DNA of 6,167 nucleotides. Source: an uncultured Lachnospiraceae bacterium (GTDB taxonomy: Bacteria > Bacillota > Clostridia > Lachnospirales > Lachnospiraceae). Positions 1 through 5,922 of this stretch are shown here, one piece after another. Location: NCBI GenBank assembly GCA_902782815.1, contig CACZOS010000319.1, positions 1-6,167 on the forward strand, in the 5' to 3' direction. Position numbers and translations under genes: made by a program. Each line of letters begins with the position of its first letter. The first letter of the stretch is position 1. The notes under the pieces were generated by a model. It worked only from the letters and a program-made list of their open reading frames with translations, had not been told where the DNA came from and ran no database searches.

Positions 1-519
1 CCTAATGCGGAGGGGGAAAATGAAGTGACTATGAATGACCTGATCAAAGCCAGTCTCCGTATGCGTCCAAACCGTATTATTGTAGGAGAGGTAAGAGGCG
101 CGGAAGCCCTTTCCATGCTTCAGGCGTTCTCCACCGGGCATAACGGATCTTTGAGTTCTATTCATGCCAATTCCGCCGGGGATGCCCTGTCACGGCTTGA
201 GACCATGACCCTTATGGGCATAGATCTGCCGCTGAGAGCCATCAGGGGACAGATCGCGTCTTCCATCGATCTGGTGGTCCATCTGGGCAGACTGAAAAAC
301 GGTGACCGGCGCCTGCTGGAGATCATTGAACTGACCGGGCTGGAGGGGGAAGATTACCGGATCCACCCCCTGTTTTTGACCCGGCAGGGTCGACTTGAGC
401 CCGTGGGTTTACTGGAGAAAACCAGTCAGCTTGATGCTTACGGGGAAAGGGAGAATTATGAGAGGGGGATGGAGAGATACAGATGCATGATATATGGAGA
501 ACCGCAGGCAGATGGGTGA
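1..519 (+). CDS. cpaF: CpaF/TadA-type pilus assembly ATPase, C-terminal part (5' partial)
   Basis: Secretion ATPase of the GspE/VirB11 superfamily, CpaF/TadA branch. It works as a cytoplasmic hexamer that powers Tad pilus assembly on the TadB/TadC platform. The reading frame is open from base 1 and gives 172 residues; family members are usually about 380-460, so the N-terminal domain and Walker A lie upstream of the window. Visible here are the segment leading to the Walker B-like motif RIIVGEVRG (residues 25-33 of the fragment, Glu30 as likely catalytic acid), the His box HNGSLSSIHANS (47-58) and the conserved SRLETM and LRAIRGQIASSIDLVVHL blocks. The C-terminal tail after about residue 115 is variable, as is normal. 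The stop lies inside the next gene, a 37-base overlap suggesting coupled translation. Identity is very secure from the motifs and from the neighbours. An internal ATG at 25 is just a methionine codon in the domain, not the start. Confidence 0.96.
   Translation, partial: PNAEGENEVTMNDLIKASLRMRPNRIIVGEVRGAEALSMLQAFSTGHNGSLSSIHANSAGDALSRLETMTLMGIDLPLRAIRGQIASSIDLVVHLGRLKNGDRRLLEIIELTGLEGEDYRIHPLFLTRQGRLEPVGLLEKTSQLDAYGERENYERGMERYRCMIYGEPQADG
471..476 (+). promoter_or_regulatory. Ribosome binding site of tadB (inside cpaF)
   Basis: GGAGAG lies 6 bases before the ATG at 483, within the last codons of cpaF. It supports the ATG at 483 as the tadB start and places initiation inside the upstream coding region. 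Confidence 0.65.
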
Positions 520-1214
520 GCAGATGGCTCCCCGGAGAGATCATCATCTGCCTGCTGGCTTTTCTCTGGTATGACAGTCCGGTATGGATCATCTTTCTTC
601 AGTTTCTGCTTATCCCTTACGGAATCTTTTCCGGGGAGAGGATCAACCGTAAACGGAGGCAGGAATATGAGAAAGGATTCTATGATTTTCTCCAGTCCCT
701 GCTGCCCTCCCTGCAGGCGGGGTATTCCCTGGAGAATGCCTGTGCAGCCGCCTACCGGGAGCTGAGGGGATTAAACGGAGAGAACCATGCTTTTGTGGTC
801 TGTCTGGCACAGATCGTCCACGGGATCGAGGTTCATATTCCCCTGGAGGATCTTTTCCATGAGATGGCCGAAGTCACCTGTAATGAAGATATTCATCAGT
901 TCGCTGTAATCCTGGAGATTCTGAAGACCATGGGCGGGAATTCCGTGGAGGTTCTGCGGAATTCCATGGTAAGGATCCGGAAAAAGATGGAGACGGCGGA
1001 GGAGATCCGTACCCTTTTGAGCGGGAAGATCTATGAGAAGAACCTTATGCTTCTTATGCCTTTTTTCATGATAGCTTATCTGAGGATAAGCAATCCCTCC
1101 TACCTGGACCTTCTTTACCACAGCCCGGCCGGACAGGTTGTGCTTACTGCGGCTCTTCTGGGAATTCTGGCCTGTTTTTACTGGGGGGAGAGGATCATGA
1201 AGATTGCCGGATGA
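483..1214 (+). CDS. tadB: TadB-like platform protein (T2SSF domain)
   Basis: Inner-membrane platform protein of the Tad pilus machine, expected to pair with TadC and receive force from CpaF. It has 243 residues. Two hydrophobic stretches sit at about 16-31 and 33-50. A cytoplasmic T2SSF helical domain follows at about 63-185, with the typical start FLQSLLPSLQAGYSLENA (69-86) and the block ILEILKTMGGNSVEVL. Two more membrane segments are at about 187-201 and 217-235, giving the usual pattern of helices flanking the T2SSF domain. The length is on the short side for TadB, as is common in Clostridia. The start is the ATG at 483 with GGAGAG 6 bases upstream; it overlaps cpaF by 37 bases. TadB rather than TadC is inferred from the position directly after cpaF and the compact layout. 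The two are paralogues, so the letter is less certain than the family. Confidence 0.9.
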   Translation: MHDIWRTAGRWVSRWLPGEIIICLLAFLWYDSPVWIIFLQFLLIPYGIFSGERINRKRRQEYEKGFYDFLQSLLPSLQAGYSLENACAAAYRELRGLNGENHAFVVCLAQIVHGIEVHIPLEDLFHEMAEVTCNEDIHQFAVILEILKTMGGNSVEVLRNSMVRIRKKMETAEEIRTLLSGKIYEKNLMLLMPFFMIAYLRISNPSYLDLLYHSPAGQVVLTAALLGILACFYWGERIMKIAG

Positions 1215-1224
1215 TGCAGGTTTT

Positions 1225-1261
1225 GTCTCCGGACATGTCTCCGGACAGGAATCTCCGGAGG
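1225..1261 (+). repeat. Three copies of a TCTCCGGA repeat between tadB and tadC
   Basis: The 11-base unit GTCTCCGGACA occurs at 1225-1235 and again at 1237-1247 (12-base period). A degenerate third copy, ATCTCCGGAGG, is at 1251-1261. Each contains the self-complementary hexamer TCCGGA (1228-1233, 1240-1245, 1254-1259). In RNA, copy 1 could pair with copy 2 (6-base loop) or copy 2 with copy 3 (8-base loop), and the two pairings exclude each other. The array ends 14 bases before the tadC ribosome binding site. The repeats are directly visible; any control role is a guess. Confidence 0.6.
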
Positions 1262-1275
1262 AACTGAGGACAGGT

Positions 1276-1282
1276 AAGGAGG
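1276..1282 (+). promoter_or_regulatory. Strong ribosome binding site that selects a TTG start for tadC
   Basis: AAGGAGG at 1276-1282 directly abuts an ATG at 1283, leaving no spacer, which is too close for efficient initiation. The in-frame TTG at 1289 is 6 bases downstream, close to ideal spacing. The site therefore favours the TTG as the real start. Confidence 0.75.
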
Positions 1283-1288
1283 ATGATC

Positions 1289-2668
1289 TTGAATAAAAGG
1301 AAAGCAGTAAAGGAGACCGGGACCCGGGGAAGCAGGCTTGCCTCGGGGATACTGAGACGGCTTCCTCCGGGAATAAAAAAGAGATGGGACCGCCATCTGG
1401 AAAGTACTTTTCGTGACCATACAGTAAACGCAAGAGAAAACCGCATCGCTATGGAAGAGTTTCAGCTCAGGCAGATCGCTATCCTTTATCGCGGATTCTT
1501 TTTGTTTATTGTGATGGTTATTTTTTTGTCCTTTTCTTCCTTTGTGACCTCCCGGTTTATTTTCAGGAGAAATCTCTTTGGTCAGGGGGAGAAGGAAATC
1601 AGGTTGAAAGTAGATTATGAGGGGAAAAAAGAAGAGATTTCCCTTCTTCTGGAAGAACGGAAACTGACCGCCCCTGAAGAGAAGGAGATCATGGATGCTT
1701 TTTTCCGGAAACTGGCTGCCGAGATCAAGGGAGATAACCTTTCACTCAGGAAGGTGAATAAGGCTCTTGATTTCAAAGACCGGGTCGACGGATATCCCTT
1801 TTCGATCAGCTATGAGCCCCAGGATAGCTCGCTGATCAGCTGGGACGGTAAACCGGGAGAAAAGGCCTTGGCCCTCGGAAAGGGGGAGAAGATCAGGACC
1901 TGGATCCGGGCGGAAGCTTCCTATAAAGATTATTCCGCCGTAAGACAGATCGGGATAACCCTTATTCCTCCGCAAAAAGTGAGTCTGAGTCCTGTACAGC
2001 GTTTTCAGGAGATGCTGGCAAGAAGAGAGTCTTCATCCAGAAACAGGGAGGATTTCATTGTGGATTCCGCCTGGGAGGGAGTCAGTGTGAAGGATGCTTC
2101 ACGGGAAAATCTGTGGAAGATTCCCCCCCTGATTCTTGCAATCACCTTGCTGCTGGTGGTTATGGGACACACTTCCATCCGGGAAAGAGAACAGATCAGA
2201 CATAAACAGAATATGCAGGACTTTCCTCTTATTGTCCATCTGCTGACCCTCTATATGGGAGTCGGTCTCTCCTTTCCTTCCGCAGTCTCCCGTATTTGCA
2301 GCGATTATGAAAAGAGAAGGAAGACAGATGGGGAAAGGTATGCCTTCGATCAGATCAGGCTGATGGATCACAGCCTTCACATGGGCTTAAGACCCATGGA
2401 GGTCTGTCTCGAGTGGGGGGAACATTTTCGGGAGAGGGCATACGCCAGGTTTGCCATGCTCCTGTCCCAGAGTTTCTCCAAAGGAGCCAAAGAGCTCCGT
2501 TTTATGATGGAGAAGGAGCAGGAGGATGCCTTCCGGCAGCAGATTGACTTTGTACGCAAAGAGGGGGAGGAGGCCTCAACAAGACTGGTCTTCCCCATGG
2601 TGGCCCTCCTGTTTATTATCATGGCTCTCATCATGTTTCCTGCTTTCATGCAGTTTTACGGAATGTAG
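1289..2668 (+). CDS. tadC: TadC-like platform protein with a large extracytoplasmic insert
   Basis: Second T2SSF platform protein of the Tad machine. It has 459 residues from the TTG at 1289; the ATG at 1283 would add two residues but touches the Shine-Dalgarno sequence. The layout is a basic cytoplasmic N-terminus (1-66), membrane helix 1 (about 68-92), a mostly hydrophilic region of about 185 residues (93-277), helix 2 (about 278-294), a T2SSF domain (about 308-432, start DFPLIVHLLTLYMGVGLS) and a C-terminal helix (about 434-457). With one helix before it and the T2SSF domain in the cytoplasm after helix 2, the 185-residue insert should face outward. Its second half (about 160-228) has a strand-rich look, with GYPFSISYEPQDSSLISWDG, and may be Ig-like. 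Typical TadC proteins of about 300 residues lack such an insert. It lies 74 bases after tadB. The family call is firm; the insert's fold and role are unknown. Confidence 0.88.
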   Translation: MNKRKAVKETGTRGSRLASGILRRLPPGIKKRWDRHLESTFRDHTVNARENRIAMEEFQLRQIAILYRGFFLFIVMVIFLSFSSFVTSRFIFRRNLFGQGEKEIRLKVDYEGKKEEISLLLEERKLTAPEEKEIMDAFFRKLAAEIKGDNLSLRKVNKALDFKDRVDGYPFSISYEPQDSSLISWDGKPGEKALALGKGEKIRTWIRAEASYKDYSAVRQIGITLIPPQKVSLSPVQRFQEMLARRESSSRNREDFIVDSAWEGVSVKDASRENLWKIPPLILAITLLLVVMGHTSIREREQIRHKQNMQDFPLIVHLLTLYMGVGLSFPSAVSRICSDYEKRRKTDGERYAFDQIRLMDHSLHMGLRPMEVCLEWGEHFRERAYARFAMLLSQSFSKGAKELRFMMEKEQEDAFRQQIDFVRKEGEEASTRLVFPMVALLFIIMALIMFPAFMQFYGM

Positions 2669-2694
2669 GCACATGAATGGCCGGTGAGACCTTC

Positions 2695-2722
2695 CCGGGT
2701 ATATCTTGCGGGGAATACCCGG
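2695..2722 (+). repeat. Perfect 8-bp inverted repeat (hairpin) upstream of the pilin gene
   Basis: CCGGGTAT at 2695-2702 is the exact reverse complement of ATACCCGG at 2715-2722, with a 12-base loop. The stem starts 27 bases after the tadC stop. No run of T follows (the next bases are ATCATACTG), so it does not fit an intrinsic terminator. It could be an RNA processing or stabilising hairpin that raises the amount of downstream pilin mRNA, or a protein-binding site. The stem is seen; the function is inferred. Confidence 0.55.
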
Positions 2723-2810
2723 ATCATACTGAAGAAAACCCTTATCCCGCCTGATCATCAATGTAACCTGAAAACCGGTTGGAGATGATTTTACTGTAAT
2801 ATTCCGGAAC

Positions 2811-2816
2811 AGGAGG
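2811..2816 (+). promoter_or_regulatory. Near-perfect ribosome binding site of the pilin gene
   Basis: AGGAGG, extended to AGGAGGTGAG at 2811-2820, complements the 3' end of 16S rRNA and sits 7 bases before the ATG at 2824. It is one of the strongest sites in the window, fitting a subunit needed in high copy number, and it supports a real gene too short for usual length filters. Confidence 0.85.
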
Positions 2817-2823
2817 TGAGGGT

Positions 2824-2988
2824 ATGTTTCGTCGTTTTTTGGAGGATGAAAGTGGTATGGGCGTTGTAGAGGTCATTTTGATCATCGTGGTCCTGATTGG
2901 GCTGGTCATTATCTTCCAGACCAATATCAAGAGCGTTGTTGCTTCGATCTTCAAAACCATCGAATCTAATGTCGGAAAGATTAAATGA
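2824..2988 (+). CDS. Flp1-like type IVb prepilin (major pilin candidate)
   Basis: Probable main structural subunit of the Tad pilus, 54 residues long. The start is MFRRFLEDESGMGVVEVI. The short, charged leader ends at Gly11, and Glu16 is residue +5 of the mature chain (G|MGVVE), the signature cut by TadV/CpaA-type prepilin peptidases. A single hydrophobic helix (about 12-31) provides both the membrane anchor before assembly and the filament core. The mature pilin would be only about 43 residues, as in other Flp-type pilins. The valine after the glutamate replaces the tyrosine of classical Flp proteins, a feature of the Clostridial Flp1-like group. The ATG at 2824 has an excellent Shine-Dalgarno sequence 7 bases upstream. 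The last 20 bases overlap the next gene. No other pilin gene is visible in the window. No prepilin peptidase gene is present here, so it must lie elsewhere. Confidence 0.93.
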   Translation: MFRRFLEDESGMGVVEVILIIVVLIGLVIIFQTNIKSVVASIFKTIESNVGKIK

Positions 2989-4492
2989 TCAGTCCGGCCA
3001 GATCAGCGTATTCCTTTCCCTGTTGTTTTTCCTGATGCTGGGTATGAGTGTTCTGGTATTCGGCGGTATGCGGGAGTACGCCAAAAGTTCATTGGCGGAA
3101 GAATCCTTTGATCATGCCGGGGAGGATGTTCTGGCCCAATATGACCGGGCCCTGTTTCAACGCTATCATGTTTTCATGATGGACCCCAGAGAGGAAGCTC
3201 ATATCGAAGAGGATGGGAAGGCTTCCGCGGAGGAAGTCTTTGCCACCGGCAGCTTTTTCAGGGGAATGGAGGCAACGATCAGTATGGAGTCCAATGAGAA
3301 GGCTTTGGATGATGACGGAAAGGCATTGCTGAATCAGATCAGGAAATGGGAGACCTTAAGGGGAATAAAAAAGATACCGGATGCGATAAAGGAATTGCTG
3401 AAAAGCACAGAAAAGAAGTCGGTGGAAAAAGCCCTTTCCGGTGTAGAGGAGGAAAGGAAGACAGAGGAGGATCCGGACCGGGAGAAAGAGAGAGGACCGG
3501 AAACCGAGGAGGAAAAAAGGACCAAAAAAACATGGAGAGAATGGAAGGAGGTGTTGGAAAACATCCTGGATTCCGGGATCCTTCTCTATGTCATCGAAGA
3601 TCAGGACAGGATATCCTCTCTTCAACTGTCGTCCCTTAAGGATCTTCCCTCGAAGGAAATCCGTGGAAATGAGTTATTCTCATCCTTTGATCATCTTTCT
3701 CTCACCGGCTTATCCCAGCTGAAGGAATTATGCCGCAAGGGACTGAAGGTGGACAGAAACAGCAGTCTGCTGTCTTCTGACGCCTGCCTCATCCCTTATA
3801 TCTTTGAATGTTTTACCCACTACCGGAAAGGGGAGAAGGGGGATAAAACCCATTGCCTTCACTATGAGATCGAGTACATGCTGGGGGGAAAGACAAAGGA
3901 TAAAGCAAATCTGAAAGTTGTGGCAGATCAGATTTTCCTGCTCCGTTTTCTTGTCAATTACGGATATGCCGTAACCAATCCGGAGATTAGGGGAGAAGCG
4001 GAAGCCATGGCTGCGATACTGTCCGGGATTCTGGGATTCCCGGAGGGAGAAAAAGCCGTAGCCTCACTGTTGATCGCCTCTCTTTCTTACGGGGAGTCCC
4101 TGCTGGAGGTAAGGGCATTGTTCTCCGGGGAGAAGGTGGCTCTGGTCAAATCCAGGGACAGCTGGAATCTGAGTTTTACCAATGCGGCGGCCAAGCTTGC
4201 CGGACACTCGGCAATAAAAAAAGTGAAAAACGGAGCCGGCTACGAGCAATATCTGGCAGGGCTTCTGATCTTACGTACCGGGAGCCGCAGGCTGCTGTAT
4301 CGCATGATGGATCTCATGCAGATCAATGTGGCTCTGGATGAACCCGGCTTTCTGATAAAGCAATGTATATCTTCTTTCAGCTGGAAGGGCAGTTTTACCT
4401 GGACTCCCTTTTTCCGCAGAGTCATCGGCTTTGGACTGGTTCCATCTGAAAAATATACTTTGGAGATTGAGAAAACCCTGTTTTATGACTAG
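2969..4492 (+). CDS. TadG-like DUF5702-family pilus-locus protein
   Basis: Protein of 507 residues resembling the DUF5702 proteins found in Clostridial Tad loci, probably the counterpart of TadG. It has one N-terminal membrane helix (about 12-32) after the short segment NDQSG, then a long extracytoplasmic domain. Family-like stretches are GGMREYAKSSLAEESFDHA (32-50), the AQYDRALFQRYHVFMMD block (56-72), YEIEYMLGGKTKDKANL (299-315) and a late MMDLMQIN (446-453). Residues about 143-195 form a highly charged Lys/Glu-rich linker with coiled-coil or disordered character. Gly10 aligns with the pilin cleavage glycine, but residue +5 is Phe, not Glu, so it is probably not processed. The chosen start is ATG 2969, which overlaps the pilin gene by 20 bases. 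A longer frame from TTG 2897 would add a poor 24-residue extension and lie deep inside the pilin gene. No clear Shine-Dalgarno sequence precedes 2969, so coupling to pilin translation is likely. Its exact role is not established. Confidence 0.85.
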   Translation: MSERLNDQSGQISVFLSLLFFLMLGMSVLVFGGMREYAKSSLAEESFDHAGEDVLAQYDRALFQRYHVFMMDPREEAHIEEDGKASAEEVFATGSFFRGMEATISMESNEKALDDDGKALLNQIRKWETLRGIKKIPDAIKELLKSTEKKSVEKALSGVEEERKTEEDPDREKERGPETEEEKRTKKTWREWKEVLENILDSGILLYVIEDQDRISSLQLSSLKDLPSKEIRGNELFSSFDHLSLTGLSQLKELCRKGLKVDRNSSLLSSDACLIPYIFECFTHYRKGEKGDKTHCLHYEIEYMLGGKTKDKANLKVVADQIFLLRFLVNYGYAVTNPEIRGEAEAMAAILSGILGFPEGEKAVASLLIASLSYGESLLEVRALFSGEKVALVKSRDSWNLSFTNAAAKLAGHSAIKKVKNGAGYEQYLAGLLILRTGSRRLLYRMMDLMQINVALDEPGFLIKQCISSFSWKGSFTWTPFFRRVIGFGLVPSEKYTLEIEKTLFYD

Positions 4493-5441
4493 GGAAACTG
4501 TGTACAGCAAAACAGGAGAGGGGGGTGGAAAAATCATATCACTGCTTAGGAAAAGCAATCAAATCATCAAAAAGAAATGGGCTCTCCAGGCACAGGCTCG
4601 AGATAAGCAGTCAGGAAATGATCTCTGCCCCCTTTCGGGCAGGAGCGGGTCAGCAACAGTGGAGGCTGCCCTGGTCCTGCCATTTTTTCTGAGTGCCCTG
4701 TGCACCGTACTTGTGATCGCCCAGTTTATCCTGGCAGAAACAGCCATAAGTCATGCGCTACTGCAGACAGCCAGGGTATGTGCCAGGCAGGAATCCCGTC
4801 CTCCCGGCGGGAACGGATCACTTTCCGGAAAAGAGTCTTCTCTGAAGAAGCTGGGGGGTATTGTGGAAACCGGGCTGGTTTTTTACGGATTTCTGGATGA
4901 GACTGCGGTCAGTTCTTCTTATGTGGCGGGAGGGAGGAAGGGTATCCTTTTATCCTCTGATCAAGAGGAGGACAGGATCGTACTTAAGGCAAGTTATATC
5001 CTGAAGGTTCCCGTGCCCTTTTTCAGGTTGTTTTTTCTGAAACATACCCAGACCATTTCCTGCAGAAAATTCACCGGTTATACTCTTCATGATTCCGACA
5101 GGGAGGGGGAGGGTGACGGGGAATCGGTTTATGTGGCTCAATACGGCAGAGTGTATCATACCAGCCTTTCCTGCAGCCACCTGACCATCCATATCAGCGA
5201 TCCGTCAAGGATAAAGAAGATGTTGAAGTCCTCCCGTTACAGACCTTGCGAAAAATGTATGAAAAAAGGGCAGATGCCCGGGGAAATATATATCACAAAG
5301 GACGGGGACTGCTATCATTCCACTTTGTCATGCAGCGGCTTAAAGCGGGCAGTTACCGTAAAGAAAAAGAGTGAGATTGAAGGGATGAGGATATGTTCGG
5401 AATGTGGAAAAATTCATGGGGAAGACCATGGAAAAGACTGA
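4485..5441 (+). CDS. TadE-like pseudopilin with tandem His/Cys metal-site-like tail
   Basis: Probable minor pilin or pseudopilin, 318 residues. RSGSATVEAALVLPFFL (53-69) is the TadE signature: Gly55 precedes a mature start whose residue +5 is Glu60, followed by a membrane helix (about 61-85). The middle region (about 86-200) is a typical TadE ectodomain. The tail contains two similar units: 215-262 (His225, Cys230, Cys255, Cys258) and 268-312 (His278, Cys283, Cys304, Cys307). Both have the pattern YH-x3-LSCS-x-L and a later C-x2-C, which suggests one metal, probably zinc, per unit, outside the cell. The leader of about 55 mostly basic residues is long for a prepilin. The start is taken as ATG 4485, overlapping the previous stop by 8 bases; TTG 4431 would extend it further. 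A purine-rich tract at 4514-4525 has no usual start codon after it. The TadE call is firm; the role of the tail is unknown. Confidence 0.87.
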   Translation: MTRETVYSKTGEGGGKIISLLRKSNQIIKKKWALQAQARDKQSGNDLCPLSGRSGSATVEAALVLPFFLSALCTVLVIAQFILAETAISHALLQTARVCARQESRPPGGNGSLSGKESSLKKLGGIVETGLVFYGFLDETAVSSSYVAGGRKGILLSSDQEEDRIVLKASYILKVPVPFFRLFFLKHTQTISCRKFTGYTLHDSDREGEGDGESVYVAQYGRVYHTSLSCSHLTIHISDPSRIKKMLKSSRYRPCEKCMKKGQMPGEIYITKDGDCYHSTLSCSGLKRAVTVKKKSEIEGMRICSECGKIHGEDHGKD

Positions 5442-5875
5442 GGAAGCGGGCAGGAGAAGAAGCAGGTGCCGTGGTCATTGAAACTGCGGTCATCATTCCC
5501 ATGATATGGATGATGATCATGGGAAGTATCTTTCTGCTTTTTTTCTTTTTTGACATGGGGGTTGTCCGGAGCCAGACCATCCGTATTGCTGAGAAGACAG
5601 CGAAGGAATGGAGGGACCCGGACCATAAGACCCCGGCGGAATATGAAAATATGCTCCGGGAGGAGCTGGACCGCCGGCTGATCCTGGCAAACTCCGGGGA
5701 AGAGACGGTGAAGATATCCTTCGGGAGGGTGACTGTCAGGACAAAGATCTTTTTTCTGATGGGGGGTAAAGGGCTGACCTTTTCCGCCAGGGCCGGGGCG
5801 GCAACAGACACCCGTGAAAACTGGGTCCGGATCATTTCCGACGGACATGATTCCGGCGGAGGAAGTCAAAGATAA
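5393..5875 (+). CDS. Second TadE-like pseudopilin
   Basis: Small single-pass protein of 160 residues, likely a minor pilus subunit. A strongly basic N-terminus (RPWKRLRKR, 11-19) is followed by GAVVIETAVIIP (25-36): Gly25 with Glu30 at mature +5, the same G-x4-E rule as in the pilin and in the other TadE-like protein. One hydrophobic helix spans about 32-54, then an extracytoplasmic domain of about 105 residues rich in charged residues and predicted strands. The ATG at 5393 lies 8 bases after AGGG (5381-5384), and GAGG at 5387 is nearer; an alternative in-frame ATG is at 5402. The gene overlaps the upstream one by 49 bases, the largest overlap here, so tight coupling is expected. Two TadE-like proteins side by side are usual in Tad loci (TadE/TadF pairs); this one may fill the TadF place, but that is inference. 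Confidence 0.85.
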   Translation: MFGMWKNSWGRPWKRLRKRAGEEAGAVVIETAVIIPMIWMMIMGSIFLLFFFFDMGVVRSQTIRIAEKTAKEWRDPDHKTPAEYENMLREELDRRLILANSGEETVKISFGRVTVRTKIFFLMGGKGLTFSARAGAATDTRENWVRIISDGHDSGGGSQR

Positions 5876-5906
5876 ACGATCAGCCGGGAACGCCAGTAAC
5901 CGGAAA

Positions 5907-5914
5907 GGGGGGAG
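5907..5914 (+). promoter_or_regulatory. Ribosome binding site that supports a TTG start of the last gene
   Basis: A GGGGGGAG tract at 5907-5914 ends 8 bases before TTG at 5923. No ATG or GTG exists in this frame between 5876 and 5923, so the site and the spacing choose the TTG. Confidence 0.6.
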
Positions 5915-5922
5915 ACGACAGT

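Larger units (their letters stand above)
2669..2823 (+). other. 155-base leader between tadC and the pilin gene
   Basis: This is the longest non-coding gap in the window. It holds an inverted repeat at 2695-2722 and, at its end, the pilin ribosome binding site. I found no plausible long reading frame. TGTAAT at 2795-2800 resembles a -10 box, but no matching -35 box sits at the usual distance, so an internal pilin promoter is not supported by sequence alone. Confidence 0.5.

Noticed and set aside
771..1433. Long open frame on the - strand (220 codons) across the tadB/tadC junction
   Set aside because: It is antisense to two well-supported genes, shows no recognisable domain, and is low-complexity in a way typical of shadow frames.
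2695..2730. Intrinsic terminator after tadC
   Set aside because: The stem is good, but no T-run follows and the operon continues with functionally linked genes 94 bases later.
2779..2802. Possible promoter of the pilin gene (TTGGAG and TGTAAT)
   Set aside because: The -10-like TGTAAT is acceptable, but TTGGAG is only 10 bases away and no -35-like hexamer sits at 16-18 bases.
3346..3639. A 97-codon + strand frame inside the TadG-like gene
   Set aside because: It is an out-of-frame reading of the purine-rich charged segment. The product is Gly/Arg/Lys-rich noise and the gene frame has the family features.
4022..4044. Inverted repeat TCCGGGA/TCCCGGA with a 9-base loop
   Set aside because: It lies in the middle of the TadG-like coding region with ordinary codons around it. 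Words of the TCCGG type are common across this window, so chance is a sufficient explanation.
5353..5869. Two overlapping - strand open frames (160 and 151 codons) opposite the second TadE-like gene
   Set aside because: Both are antisense to a gene with a clear G-x4-E and membrane helix signature. Two frames open at once over the same bases points to base composition, not coding.
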